The position numbers and the translations under genes are program-made. Of a stretch of DNA of 64,000 nucleotides, positions 16,633-25,627 are shown in pieces. Within the stretch, counting starts at the first letter, position 1, and each line of letters begins with the position of its first letter. A model generated the notes under the pieces. It was not told the origin of the DNA. It saw nothing but the letters and a program-made list of their open reading frames with translations, and made no database searches. The DNA is from Streptomyces collinus. GTDB lineage: Bacteria; Actinomycetota; Actinomycetes; Streptomycetales; Streptomycetaceae. The stretch spans positions 5,332,001 through 5,396,000 of the forward strand of contig NZ_CP133771.1 in assembly GCF_031348265.1 (NCBI RefSeq), read 5' to 3'.

Positions 16633-17487
16633 GTGAGTGACGAAGTAGAGGCCGGCCACGTCCGGGTCCGGCTTGATCTGTCGTACGACGGGAGTGAGTT
16701 CTCCGGGTGGGCCAAGCAGGCCGGGGGGCGGCGGACCGTGCAGGGCGAGATCGAGGACGCCCTGCGGACCGTGACGCGGTCGCGGGAGACCTACGAGCTG
16801 ACCGTCGCGGGGCGTACCGATGCGGGCGTGCACGCGCGCGGGCAGGTCGCTCACGTGGACCTGCCGCGTGAGGTGTGGGCCGAGCACCACCAGAAGCTGC
16901 TGAAGCGGCTCGCCGGACGGCTCCCGCGGGACGTCCGGGTCTGGGCCCTCAGGGAGGCGCCGAGTGGCTTCAACGCCCGCTTCTCGGCGGTCTGGAGGCG
17001 GTACGCGTACCGGGTCACCGACAACCCCGGAGGCGTCGACCCGCTGCTGCGCGGCCATGTGCTGTGGCACGACTGGCCCCTCGACGTGGACGCCATGAAC
17101 GAGGCGGCCCGGGGACTGATGGGCGAGCACGACTTCGCCGCGTACTGCAAGAAGCGCGAGGGCGCGACCACGATCCGCACGCTCCAGGAGCTGAGCCTGG
17201 TGCGGGGGGACGACGGGATCATCACCGCCACCGTGCGGGCCGATGCCTTCTGCCACAACATGGTGCGCTCGCTCATCGGGGCGCTTTTGTTCGTCGGGGA
17301 CGGGCACCGGCCCGCCGAATGGCCGGGGAAGGTGCTGGCGGCCGGCGTACGGGACTCGGCCGTGCACGTCGTACGGCCGCACGGGCTGACGCTGGAGGAG
17401 GTCGGCTACCCGGCCGACGACCTGCTCGCCGCGCGCAGCAAGGAGGCGCGGAACAAGCGGTCGCTGCCATCGGCGGGCTGCTGCTGA
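16633..17487 (+). CDS. truA: tRNA pseudouridine synthase A (positions 38-40)
   Basis: TruA (284 aa) makes pseudouridine at tRNA positions 38-40. The catalytic Asp is D63 in AGRTDAGVHARGQ. The N-terminal LDLSYDGSEFSGW and the C-terminal FCHNMVRSLIGAL blocks fit the family. GTG start. It converges with the next gene, with only 7 nt between the stops. Confidence 0.96.
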   Translation: MSDEVEAGHVRVRLDLSYDGSEFSGWAKQAGGRRTVQGEIEDALRTVTRSRETYELTVAGRTDAGVHARGQVAHVDLPREVWAEHHQKLLKRLAGRLPRDVRVWALREAPSGFNARFSAVWRRYAYRVTDNPGGVDPLLRGHVLWHDWPLDVDAMNEAARGLMGEHDFAAYCKKREGATTIRTLQELSLVRGDDGIITATVRADAFCHNMVRSLIGALLFVGDGHRPAEWPGKVLAAGVRDSAVHVVRPHGLTLEEVGYPADDLLAARSKEARNKRSLPSAGCC

Positions 17488-17494
17488 CGTCCGG

Positions 17495-18364
17495 CTATTC
17501 GTTGGCCGCGGCCGAGGCCTGGACCTCGCCGCGGCGCCGGATCTGGTCGAACGTGAACCGGGCCAGGTCGTCCCCGGTCTTGTAGACCGGGGTGTCCTTG
17601 GGCGTCACGTTCTTGCCGTTGGTGAAGCCGGCGTTGGTGAAGTAGGCGTAACGGCCGTAGGAGTTGGTGGTCGTGCGGCAGAACCCGGATTCGCAGAAGG
17701 GCTTCACGCCGCCGCCGGAGAGCGACTTCACGAAGCTCTTCTTGGTGCTCTGGCCCTTGGCCTTCACGGCCTGCGCCTCGGTGTCGAAGACGGCCACGCC
17801 CACCGTCACCGCCATGCCGTCCTTGACGTAGGTGGCGCGTATCAGGCGCGTGCAGTCGTTTGCCGTGAGGATCTTGGGGAGTGTGCCGCCGGCCGCGGAG
17901 CCGCAGTTGCGGGTGTCGGCGGTGGGGCCCTTCTTGTACAGCGTCCCGGCCTCGGTCAGCTGGGTGCCCGGGAAGAGGGTGTCCGGGCTGAGCGGGGCCT
18001 TGTCCTTCTTCGCGCTGGCGATGAAGTCCTTCGGGTCCAGCGGGGGAGGGGCGCTGGTCGGGGCGAAGGACGGGGCCGAGGCGGTCTGGCTCGGGATGTC
18101 GGCCGACGGCAGGGAGGCCGGGTTCCCCTGCTTGTCGCCGCCCGCCGAGACGACGGCCACCGCGACGGCGGTGCCGATCGCGACGGTGGCGAACGCCCCG
18201 CCGCCGATCAGCAGCAGCCGGCGTCGCTTGTTGCGGGCCTCTGAGGCTTCAGCGAGCGCCGCCCAGTCCGGCGACTGGCCGCCCCCGCTGTTCCAGGGCT
18301 GCTGCGACTGCGGTTTCCAGGGATCCCACTGGGACTGAGGTCCCCCCTGCTGCCCATAGCTCAT
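17495..18364 (-). CDS. Single-pass membrane protein of unknown function
   Basis: This 289-aa protein has a Gln/Pro/Trp/Gly-rich cytosolic N-terminus (SYGQQGGPQSQWDPW...), a basic RNKRRRLLL stop-transfer followed by one hydrophobic span (about 50-75), a Ser/Pro/Ala linker and an extracellular domain of about 170 residues with several Cys and no catalytic motif I recognise. Start: TAAGAT lies 7 bases before the ATG at 18364 on this strand, a leaderless pattern that favours it over the ATG at 18373. Confidence 0.85.
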   Translation of the reverse strand: MSYGQQGGPQSQWDPWKPQSQQPWNSGGGQSPDWAALAEASEARNKRRRLLLIGGGAFATVAIGTAVAVAVVSAGGDKQGNPASLPSADIPSQTASAPSFAPTSAPPPLDPKDFIASAKKDKAPLSPDTLFPGTQLTEAGTLYKKGPTADTRNCGSAAGGTLPKILTANDCTRLIRATYVKDGMAVTVGVAVFDTEAQAVKAKGQSTKKSFVKSLSGGGVKPFCESGFCRTTTNSYGRYAYFTNAGFTNGKNVTPKDTPVYKTGDDLARFTFDQIRRRGEVQASAAANE

Positions 18365-18371
18365 GGGCCGC

Positions 18372-18431
18372 ATCTTAGACGGGACAAGGGGTGTGCTGGT
18401 CCGCCCGGACGGGCTCTCCAGCCCCTAGCGT
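18372..18431. promoter_or_regulatory. Divergent leaderless promoters
   Basis: TAAGAT on the minus strand (18377-18372) is 7 bases from the ATG of the 17495-18364 gene. TAGCGT on the plus strand (18426-18431) is 7 bases from the ATG at 18439. I see no strong -35 for either. Confidence 0.5.
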
Positions 18432-18438
18432 TCCTCTC

Positions 18439-18750
18439 ATGCGCACGGGCAAAAACGACATCTCCGGGTGGTTGGGGCGAGTGCTGCCGGCGGTGGTGCT
18501 GCTGGGGTGTCTGCTGTCCTGGCCGGCCCTGGCGGCCGGGGTGTGGCCGTCGGTCGTGGTGGGGGCGCTGGGGGCGTGCCGTCGTCCGCGCGCCGGAGGA
18601 TCCGTGGTGCGGTGGTGTGCGGCCCTCGCCGTGGACGTCGCCGTCTCGGCGGTGTTCCCGTACGTACGGCCGCTGCGGCGGCGGACGCTGCGGAGGGTCG
18701 TCACGCTCTGCGCCGTCCTGTACGTCTCCGTGACCGAGCGGCTTCGGTGA
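18439..18750 (+). CDS. Small membrane protein of unknown function
   Basis: A 103-aa protein starting MRTGKNDISGWLGRVLPAVV with two or three hydrophobic segments (about 13-50 and 60-75) and a basic C-terminus (RPLRRRTLRR). It looks like a Na+/H+ antiporter subunit E (MnhE/MrpE)-type membrane protein by pattern, but this is only a guess. The start is supported by a TAGCGT box 7 bases upstream. It lies just before the rplM promoter. Confidence 0.6.
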   Translation: MRTGKNDISGWLGRVLPAVVLLGCLLSWPALAAGVWPSVVVGALGACRRPRAGGSVVRWCAALAVDVAVSAVFPYVRPLRRRTLRRVVTLCAVLYVSVTERLR

Positions 18751-18759
18751 TCCCGCGTT

Positions 18760-18788
18760 TTGACCCTTGTGGTGTACCCCGGTATTCT
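18760..18788 (+). promoter_or_regulatory. rplM-rpsI promoter
   Basis: TTGACC (18760-18765), 17-base spacer, TATTCT (18783-18788): one of the best housekeeping promoters in the window. Transcription would start near 18795, leaving a leader of about 170 nt before rplM, room enough for autoregulation by L13, which is known for this operon in other bacteria. Confidence 0.75.
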
Positions 18789-18967
18789 GCTTGTTCGTTG
18801 TGTATTGGCTTGCTCATTCTCACGGGACGGGCCCTTACACCGGTCCACCGGGCCGATGACCAGCGACCCCACGTACGCGGTATGCGTCGCCGCAGTGCGG
18901 TCCAGGCTGTCGTGATCGTTTCGGTGACCAGTTATGGACCATTCACTCGAAGCGAAGGCTACGAACC

Positions 18968-19411
18968 GTGCGTACGTACAGCCCCAAGCCCGGCGATGTG
19001 ACGCGCCAGTGGCACGTCATCGACGCTCAGGACGTTGTCCTGGGCCGTCTCGCCACCACTGCCGCGACGCTCCTCCGGGGCAAGCACAAGCCGATCTACG
19101 CGCCGCACGTCGACGCTGGTGACTTCGTCATCATCATCAACGCCGACAAGGTGCACCTGTCCGGCAACAAGCGGACCCAGAAGATGGCGTACCGCCACTC
19201 CGGCTACCCGGGTGGTCTGCGCTCCGTCCGCTACGACGAGCTGCTGGACAAGAACCCCGAGAAGGCCATCGAGAAGGCCGTCAAGGGCATGCTCCCCAAG
19301 AACACGCTGGGCCGTCAGATGCTCTCGAAGCTGAAGGTCTACAAGGGTGACCAGCACCCGCACGGCGCGCAGCAGCCGCAGCCGTACGAGATCACCCAGG
19401 TCGCGCAGTAA
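18968..19411 (+). CDS. rplM: 50S ribosomal protein L13
   Basis: L13 (147 aa) is an early-assembly protein. The GTG start gives MRTYSPKPGDVTRQWHVIDA; motifs LGRLATTAATLLRGKHK and MLPKNTLGRQML are canonical. It forms an operon with rpsI 42 nt downstream. Confidence 0.98.
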   Translation: MRTYSPKPGDVTRQWHVIDAQDVVLGRLATTAATLLRGKHKPIYAPHVDAGDFVIIINADKVHLSGNKRTQKMAYRHSGYPGGLRSVRYDELLDKNPEKAIEKAVKGMLPKNTLGRQMLSKLKVYKGDQHPHGAQQPQPYEITQVAQ

Positions 19412-19453
19412 GTCCGGCCACCCCCTAAGCCTGAAGAGAATCTGAGGAGAATC

Positions 19454-19966
19454 GTGGCCGAGACCACTGCCGAGCAGCCGCTCGAAGAAGTCGACATCGA
19501 CAGCTACACCACCGAGTCCGAGGTCCCCGTCGAGGGTGAGTACACCTCGGAGTCCATGGCCTCCCGCTTCGGTGAGCCCCAGCCGGCCGCCGGCCTGGGC
19601 CGTCGCAAGAACGCCATCGCCCGCGTCCGGATCGTCCCGGGCACCGGCAAGTGGAAGATCAACGGTCGCACCCTTGAGGACTACTTCCCCAACAAGGTGC
19701 ACCAGCAGGAAGTCAACGAGCCCTTCAAGGTGCTCGAGCTCGACGACCGCTACGACGTCGTCGCCCGCATCTCCGGTGGCGGTGTCTCCGGCCAGGCCGG
19801 TGCGCTCCGTCTCGGTGTCGCCCGTGCGCTGAACGAGGCGGACGTCGACAACAACCGCGGCCCGCTGAAGAAGGCCGGCTTCCTCAAGCGCGACGACCGT
19901 GCGGTCGAGCGCAAGAAGGCCGGTCTGAAGAAGGCCCGCAAGGCTCCGCAGTACAGCAAGCGCTAA
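19454..19966 (+). CDS. rpsI: 30S ribosomal protein S9
   Basis: S9 (170 aa) reaches the P-site tRNA with its tail KAPQYSKR. The core begins near residue 45 (GLGRRKNAIARVRIVPG); about 40 acidic residues precede it (AETTAEQPLEEVDIDSY...), an extension usual in actinomycetes. GTG start. A terminator follows. Confidence 0.97.
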   Translation: MAETTAEQPLEEVDIDSYTTESEVPVEGEYTSESMASRFGEPQPAAGLGRRKNAIARVRIVPGTGKWKINGRTLEDYFPNKVHQQEVNEPFKVLELDDRYDVVARISGGGVSGQAGALRLGVARALNEADVDNNRGPLKKAGFLKRDDRAVERKKAGLKKARKAPQYSKR

Positions 19967-20003
19967 ACGCGACGCCCGTCCTGGCGACTGGCTTCGCAAC
20001 GAT

Positions 20004-20040
20004 CGCCCCGGCGGCACGGTTGTGCTGCCGGGGCGGTTTC
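20004..20040 (+). terminator. Rho-independent terminator after rpsI
   Basis: A 14-bp stem with one G-U pair (20004-20017 with 20022-20035), loop GGTT, followed by GTTTCGTTT. It ends the rplM-rpsI operon and separates it from glmM. Confidence 0.85.
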
Positions 20041-20133
20041 GTTTACACAACCCCTACAGCCCCCGGACAGTCTCAGGGGGTGCACATCGGGGATGTGAGC
20101 CGCATTCTCTTCAGCAATTCGGAGGACACCACT

Positions 20134-21492
20134 GTGGGACGACTCTTCGGCACGGACGGCGTGCGCGGTGTCGCCAACGCGGATCTGACGGCGGAGATGG
20201 CCCTGGGCCTCTCCGTGGCCGCGGCACACGTACTGGCCGAGGCGGGCACGTTCGAGGGACACCGGCCGACCGCCGTGGTCGGGCGTGACCCCCGTGCGTC
20301 CGGGGAGTTCCTGGAAGCCGCCGTGGTCGCTGGTCTCGCCAGTGCCGGCGTGGACGTCCTGCGGGTCGGCGTGCTGCCGACGCCCGCCGTGGCGTACCTG
20401 ACCGGGGAGCTCGGCGCCGACCTCGGTGTGATGCTCTCCGCCAGCCACAACGCCATGCCCGACAACGGCGTCAAGTTCTTCGCCCGCGGTGGGCACAAGC
20501 TCGCCGACGAGCTGGAGGACCGCATCGAGTCCGTCTACGAGGAGCACCGCACCGGCGCCCCGTGGGACCGGCCGACCGGGGCCGGAGTGGGCCGCGTACG
20601 CGCGTACGAGGAGGGCTCCGAGCGGTACGTCGCGCATCTGCTGAGCGCCCTGCCGAACCGGCTCGACGGGCTGAAGGTCGTCCTCGACGAGGCGCACGGC
20701 GCCGCCGCCCGGGTCTCGCCCGAGGTGTTCCAGCGGGCCGGTGCCGAGGTCGTCACGATCGGGGCCGAGCCGGACGGGCTCAACATCAACGACGGGTGCG
20801 GTTCGACGCACCTGGACAAGATCAAGGCCGCCGTCGTCGAGCACGGCGCCGACCTCGGCATCGCGCACGACGGCGACGCCGACCGGTGCCTCGCCGTCGA
20901 CCACACCGGCGCGGAGGTGGACGGGGACCAGATCCTCGCCGTGCTCGCGCTGGCGATGCGGGAGCGGTCCGTGCTGCGGTCCGAGACGGTCGTCGCCACG
21001 GTGATGTCGAACCTCGGGTTCAAGCTCGCCATGGAGCGCGAGGGCATCCGGCTGGTGCAGACCGCCGTCGGCGACCGGTACGTGCTGGAGGAGATGAAGG
21101 AGCACGGGTTCGCCCTCGGGGGCGAGCAGTCCGGGCACGTGATCATCCTCGACCACGCGACGACCGGCGACGGGACGCTGACCGGGCTGCTGCTGGCGGC
21201 TCGGGTGGCTCAGAGCGGGCGTACGCTGGCGGATCTCGCCGGGGTCATGGAGCGGCTGCCGCAGGTGCTGATCAATGTGCCGGATGTCGACAGGACGCGG
21301 GTGGGGACGTCCGCGGAGCTGTCGGCGGCCGTTGCGGACGCGGAGCGGGAGCTCGGGGAGACCGGGCGGGTGCTGCTGCGGCCCTCCGGGACGGAGCCGT
21401 TGGTCCGGGTGATGGTCGAGGCGGCCGATATCGAGCAGGCTCGGTCTGTCGCGGGGCGGTTGGCCGATGCGGTGAAGTCGGCGCTCGGCTGA
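20134..21492 (+). CDS. glmM: Phosphoglucosamine mutase
   Basis: GlmM (452 aa) converts glucosamine-6-phosphate to glucosamine-1-phosphate on the way to UDP-GlcNAc. The active serine is in VMLSASHNAMPDNG, the Mg site in AHDGDADRCLAVD, and the sugar loop in GGEQSGHV. The GTG at 20134 follows GGAGG at 20121-20125 and gives MGRLFGTDGVRGVAN; the upstream open frame is not coding. glmS lies 4 kb downstream. Confidence 0.97.
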   Translation: MGRLFGTDGVRGVANADLTAEMALGLSVAAAHVLAEAGTFEGHRPTAVVGRDPRASGEFLEAAVVAGLASAGVDVLRVGVLPTPAVAYLTGELGADLGVMLSASHNAMPDNGVKFFARGGHKLADELEDRIESVYEEHRTGAPWDRPTGAGVGRVRAYEEGSERYVAHLLSALPNRLDGLKVVLDEAHGAAARVSPEVFQRAGAEVVTIGAEPDGLNINDGCGSTHLDKIKAAVVEHGADLGIAHDGDADRCLAVDHTGAEVDGDQILAVLALAMRERSVLRSETVVATVMSNLGFKLAMEREGIRLVQTAVGDRYVLEEMKEHGFALGGEQSGHVIILDHATTGDGTLTGLLLAARVAQSGRTLADLAGVMERLPQVLINVPDVDRTRVGTSAELSAAVADAERELGETGRVLLRPSGTEPLVRVMVEAADIEQARSVAGRLADAVKSALG

Positions 21493-21554
21493 TGACCGAG
21501 TAGGGGGTGGGGGGTTCCGCCGGGGACTGAGTGCGGCTTTCGCCGTGGTTGTTC

Positions 21555-21574
21555 GCGCAGTTCCCCGCGCCCCT
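21555..21574 (+). repeat. Dispersed repeat copy 3 (GCGCAGTTCCCC type)
   Basis: GCGCAGTTCCCCGCGCCCCT, identical to the copy at 15933, lies between the convergent ends of glmM and the DUF389-type gene. Confidence 0.7.
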
Positions 21575-21588
21575 GAGGAACGTCGCCC

Positions 21589-22530
21589 TCACGGCGCGTT
21601 CTTGGGCTGCCTGGACCAGAACCACTTCTGTGCCAGCAGCGTCAGCGTGCCCGCGACGATGATGCCCAGCAGGTTCAGCAGGAGCTGTTCCGTGGAGCCC
21701 CACGTCTGTTTCGTGTCGCCGTAGCTCAGGGCCACGGCCGCGTTCGCGGCGGCCGGGATCGTGGTGACCGAGATGGCCACGCCGACCAGGGCGCCCGACT
21801 TGGCCGAGGTCAGGGAGAGCGTGCCGGCGATGCCGGCCAGGACCGCCACGACGAAGGAGAACCAGTCCGGGGCGTAGATGAAGCCCGTGTTCGGACGGTC
21901 GGCCATGAGCTGCTCCTCGCTGAACAGGTCCACGGCGTCCATGAAGAGGCTGAAGGCGACCGTCACCGCCATCGCCGCCGCGAAGCCCACCAGCAGGGCG
22001 ATCAATGAGCGCAGGGCGAGCCGGGGGCGGCGCCGGACGATCGCGGTGCTGAGGCCGGCGAGCGGGCCGAACTCCGGGCCCACGGCCATGGCACCGACGA
22101 TCAGGATCGCGTTGTCCAGGACCACGCCACAGGCCGCGATCATCGTGGCGAGCGTGATGAAGGCCAGGTACGTGACCGAGAGGGTGGACTCCTCGTGCGT
22201 CGCGTCGGTCAGCTGCTCCCAGAGGACCGCGTCCGCGCCCTCGCCGGGCGCGTCGGCCTCGGCCTGGTCGGCCCGCTCGGACAGGGACAGGTCTATGGAC
22301 TCGACCGCGATGGAGCCGGTGGTGTCGATGCCCAGTTCCCGCAGACCGGCGAGCAGTTCGTCGCCCGCCTCACGCGCGACGTCGCACATCACCACGTCCC
22401 CGGCGGGGTCGCGGGCGGCGCCCGGCAGCACGACGAGGTGGGTGGTGCCGACCGTCTTCTCGATCAGCAGGACCGCTTCGTCGGTCCGGTCGGACGGTGT
22501 GATCATGCGCAGGTGGAGCATGGCGCCCAT
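21589..22530 (-). CDS. DUF389 family membrane protein
   Basis: A 313-aa protein with a soluble N-terminal part (about 1-105) and six or so hydrophobic spans (about 115-305). The block SVTYLAFITLATMIAACGVVLDNAILIVGAMAVGPEFGPL (positions about 118-157) is the hallmark of DUF389 (TIGR00341-like) proteins, whose function is unknown. An in-frame ATG three codons in (MLHLRMIT) is an alternative start. It converges with glmM. Confidence 0.85.
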   Translation of the reverse strand: MGAMLHLRMITPSDRTDEAVLLIEKTVGTTHLVVLPGAARDPAGDVVMCDVAREAGDELLAGLRELGIDTTGSIAVESIDLSLSERADQAEADAPGEGADAVLWEQLTDATHEESTLSVTYLAFITLATMIAACGVVLDNAILIVGAMAVGPEFGPLAGLSTAIVRRRPRLALRSLIALLVGFAAAMAVTVAFSLFMDAVDLFSEEQLMADRPNTGFIYAPDWFSFVVAVLAGIAGTLSLTSAKSGALVGVAISVTTIPAAANAAVALSYGDTKQTWGSTEQLLLNLLGIIVAGTLTLLAQKWFWSRQPKNAP

Positions 22531-22552
22531 CTAACCCGTCTTTCCCCTGCCG

Positions 22553-23542
22553 TCACAGTTTGCGCAGGCTGAGCCGCTGCACCGTGTGGTCCGGGCCCTT
22601 GCGCAGGACGAGGGTGGCCCGGCCGCGGGTGGGGGCGATGTTCTCCACCAGGTTGGGCCGGTTGATGGTGCGCCACATCGTCCGGGCGTAGTCGAGGGCC
22701 TCCTCCTCCGAGACCTGCGTGTACTTGCGGAAGTACGAGGAGGGGTTCTGGAAGGCGGTCGCGCGCAGCTTGCGGAAGCGGTTGAGGTACCAGGTCTCGA
22801 TGTCCTCGACGCGGGCGTCGACGTACACGCTGAAGTCGAAGTAGTCGGCGAGACCGACGCGGGTGCGGCCGTCCTTGCCGGGCAGGGCCGGCTGGAGGAC
22901 GTTCAGGCCTTCGACGATCAGGATGTCCGGGCGGCGGACCGTGAGCCTCTTGTCGGGGACGATGTCGTAGATCAGGTGGGAGTAGACGGGCGCGGTGACC
23001 TCGTCCTTGCCGGCCTTGATGTCGGCGACGAAGCGGGTCAGGGCGCGGCGGTCGTAGGACTCCGGGAAGCCCTTGCGGGACATCAGGCCGCGGGCCTGGA
23101 GCTCCTGGGTGGGGAGCAGGAAGCCGTCGGTGGTGACCAGCTCGACCCGCGGGTGCTCGGGCCAGCGGGAGAGCAGGGCCTGGAGGAGGCGGGCGACCGT
23201 CGACTTGCCCACGGCGACCGAACCGGCCACGCCTATGACGAACGGGGTGCCCGACTGGGAGCCCTTCTCGCCCAGGAACGTGTTCAGCGCGCCTCTGAGG
23301 CCGTCGGTGGCACCGACGTAGAGATTGAGCAGGCGGGAGAGCGGGAGGTAGATGTCGCGCACCTCGTCGAGGTCGATCACGTCGCCGAGACCGCGCAGCT
23401 TCTCGACCTCCTCGGCCGTCAGCGGCAGCGGCGTCTTGTCACGCAGCGCACTCCACTCGGTTCGGGTGAGGTCGACGTAGGGAGTCGCCTCCGGGCGGGG
23501 CCGGTGGGCGCTCCGGGGCATCGAGGAGACCGGAGAGATCAC
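22553..23542 (-). CDS. coaA: Pantothenate kinase (type I)
   Basis: CoaA (329 aa) phosphorylates pantothenate, the first and controlled step of CoA synthesis. The P-loop is GVAGSVAVGKST (residues 104-115), and TTDGFLLP and SHLIYDIVP are family blocks. GTG start. It lies 22 nt from the DUF389 gene on the same strand and may be cotranscribed with it; acpS, which uses CoA, is 4.5 kb away. Confidence 0.96.
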   Translation of the reverse strand: MISPVSSMPRSAHRPRPEATPYVDLTRTEWSALRDKTPLPLTAEEVEKLRGLGDVIDLDEVRDIYLPLSRLLNLYVGATDGLRGALNTFLGEKGSQSGTPFVIGVAGSVAVGKSTVARLLQALLSRWPEHPRVELVTTDGFLLPTQELQARGLMSRKGFPESYDRRALTRFVADIKAGKDEVTAPVYSHLIYDIVPDKRLTVRRPDILIVEGLNVLQPALPGKDGRTRVGLADYFDFSVYVDARVEDIETWYLNRFRKLRATAFQNPSSYFRKYTQVSEEEALDYARTMWRTINRPNLVENIAPTRGRATLVLRKGPDHTVQRLSLRKL

Positions 23543-23712
23543 AGTCCATTGTTACGGGCGTACGAACGGATGGTGAGGTGGGATCCGTCACGCGAGGTGT
23601 TCGCCCGGCTTCCTCCTGAGAAAAGCTGGTGCGGGTGGAATGTCAGTGGTGTGCGTCACAGTTGTGGGAGAGGTGGGCTCGGTCCGGGGCCCACGAACGC
23701 CTGGGGGTACCC

Positions 23713-24720
23713 ATGACGTACGCGATAGAGGCGGAAGGCCTGGTCAAGCGGTTCAAGGAGACCGAGGCGCTGGCCGGCGTCGACCTGGCGGCCCGCAAGG
23801 GCACGGTGCTCGGGCTGCTGGGCCCCAACGGTGCGGGGAAGACGACCGCGGTGCGGATCTTCGCGACACTGCTGCGCCCGGACCGGGGCAGGGCCCGGGT
23901 GGCCGGCCACGACGTGATCCGGGAGGCCGGGGTCGTACGCTCCCTCGTCGGGCTGACCGGGCAGTACGCGGCGGTCGACGAGAACCTGACCGGCACCGAG
24001 AACCTGCTGCTCATCGGCCGGTTGCTGGGTCTGCCGAGGCGGGAGGCGAAGGACCGGGCCGGGGAACTGCTGGAGCGGTTCCAGCTGACCCACGCGGCCG
24101 GGCGGGCCGCGAAGACCTTCTCGGGCGGCATGCGCAGGCGCCTGGACCTCGCGGCCAGCCTCGTCGGCCGGCCCAGCATCCTCTTCCTCGACGAGCCGAC
24201 CACGGGTCTTGATCCGCACAGCCGCGGTGAGCTGTGGGACCTGCTGCGCGGCCTGGTCGCGGACGGCGCGACCGCCCTGCTGACCACGCAGTACCTGAAC
24301 GAGGCCGATGTCCTCGCCGATGACATCGTGGTGATCGACAAGGGCCGCGTGATCGCCGAGGGCACACCGGACCAGTTGAAGGCGCAGGTCGGCGGCCAGG
24401 TGCTGGAGCTCAGGCCGATCGCCGGGCAGGACATCGCGCGGGCGCACGCGCTGGTGGCCGGGGCCGCAGGGCCGCAGGCCCGGATCGAGGGCGAGACGGT
24501 CACCGCCCCGGTGAAGGACCCCGAGCTGATGCCGACCGTCGTGCGCGCGCTGGACCGGGAGGGCATCGCCGTCGGGGAGCTGGCCCTGCGCCGCTCCTCG
24601 CTCGACGAGGTCTTCCTCTCCCTGACCGGCCACCGCGCCGAGCCGGGCGAGGCCGAGGAGGACGGCGGTGCGGCCGTTCGGGAGGACGAGGGGCTGGAGA
24701 AGGCGGTGAGCCGGTCATGA
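23713..24720 (+). CDS. ABC exporter ATP-binding protein, DrrA type
   Basis: A 335-aa ATPase of the daunorubicin-resistance (DrrA) group. Walker A is GPNGAGKTT (near 40), the signature FSGGMRRRLDLA (near 140), Walker B ILFLDEPTTGLD (near 160) and the His loop TTQYLNEAD. A C-terminal domain of about 100 residues follows. ATG start with GGGGGT before it. It overlaps the permease gene by 4 nt (ATGA), so the two form one unit. Substrate unknown. Confidence 0.93.
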   Translation: MTYAIEAEGLVKRFKETEALAGVDLAARKGTVLGLLGPNGAGKTTAVRIFATLLRPDRGRARVAGHDVIREAGVVRSLVGLTGQYAAVDENLTGTENLLLIGRLLGLPRREAKDRAGELLERFQLTHAAGRAAKTFSGGMRRRLDLAASLVGRPSILFLDEPTTGLDPHSRGELWDLLRGLVADGATALLTTQYLNEADVLADDIVVIDKGRVIAEGTPDQLKAQVGGQVLELRPIAGQDIARAHALVAGAAGPQARIEGETVTAPVKDPELMPTVVRALDREGIAVGELALRRSSLDEVFLSLTGHRAEPGEAEEDGGAAVREDEGLEKAVSRS

Positions 24721-25532
24721 CCGCCACCGCCACCACCCTCACCCCACCGGTCACCGCGTCGGGCCGGGTGCCGCCCCTCGCCGGGCTGCGGCAGACCTTC
24801 ACGATGGCCTGGCGGAGCCTGGTCGCCGTCAAGCACAACCCGCTCGAACTGGTCGACTACAGCATCACGCCGATCATGTTCGTGTTCCTGTTCACCTATG
24901 TGCTGGGCGGGCAGATGGCCGGCTCGCCCGACGCGTACCTGAAGTACGCGCTGCCCGGGATCATCGTGCAGAACACCCTGTTCATGACGATGTACACGGC
25001 GATGGCCCTCAACACCGACCTCACCAAGGGCGTCTTCGACCGGCTGCGCAGCCTGCCCATCGCCCGCTCCGCCCCGCTCATCGGCCGGATCACCGCGGAC
25101 CTCGCCAAGCACCTGTGGGCGCTGCTGCTGATGATCGGCCTCGGCCTGGCGCTCGGCTTCCGCATCACCGGCGGATTCGGCGGCTTCCTGCTCGGCACCC
25201 TGCTGGTGGTGGTGTTCGCCGCGGCCGTCTCCTGGAGCGCGGTGCTGATCGGGATGCTGGCCGGCGACGCCGAGAAGGTCCAGGCGTTCGCCTTCACGCT
25301 CATCTTCCCGATCACCTTCACCAGCAGCGCGTTCGTCGTCGTCGACACGATGCCCGGCTGGCTCCAGGCGTGGAGCGACGTCAATCCGGTGACCCACCTG
25401 TCGGATGCGTTCCGGGGGCTGCTGCTGGGCGGGGCGGTGGCGGAGCCGGTGCTGTGGTCGTTGGTGTGGGCGGCGGGCATCGCCCTGGTGTTCTATCCGC
25501 TGGCGATGCGGGCCTACCGGGCGAAGGTCTGA
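24717..25532 (+). CDS. ABC exporter permease, DrrB type
   Basis: A 271-aa ABC-2 type permease with six hydrophobic segments from about residue 45 on. The segment FNPVTHLSDAFRGLL-like (DVNPVTHLSDAFRGLLLGG) near 225 is typical of DrrB/NodJ permeases. It is coupled to the ATPase by an ATGA overlap. Together they should export a hydrophobic compound; no resistance substrate can be assigned. Confidence 0.92.
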   Translation: MTATATTLTPPVTASGRVPPLAGLRQTFTMAWRSLVAVKHNPLELVDYSITPIMFVFLFTYVLGGQMAGSPDAYLKYALPGIIVQNTLFMTMYTAMALNTDLTKGVFDRLRSLPIARSAPLIGRITADLAKHLWALLLMIGLGLALGFRITGGFGGFLLGTLLVVVFAAAVSWSAVLIGMLAGDAEKVQAFAFTLIFPITFTSSAFVVVDTMPGWLQAWSDVNPVTHLSDAFRGLLLGGAVAEPVLWSLVWAAGIALVFYPLAMRAYRAKV

Positions 25533-25614
25533 GGGGCCGCCGCAGGGGTCACGAAAGGCTGGATTATTTCCGAATCCGGGCACGCGGAAGGGGTTTTCCG
25601 GGAGCGTCGGCCCG

Positions 25615-25620
25615 TAGGCT
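25615..25620 (+). promoter_or_regulatory. glmS leaderless promoter -10
   Basis: TAGGCT ends 7 bases before the glmS ATG, so the transcript should begin at or next to the start codon. No Shine-Dalgarno is present. The -35 is weak. Confidence 0.6.
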
Positions 25621-25627
25621 GCGGCTC

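Noticed and set aside
23643..25583. 646-codon minus-strand frame opposite the ABC transporter genes
   Set aside because: Low-complexity Arg/Gly/His-rich translation, no domain, and antisense to two clear genes.
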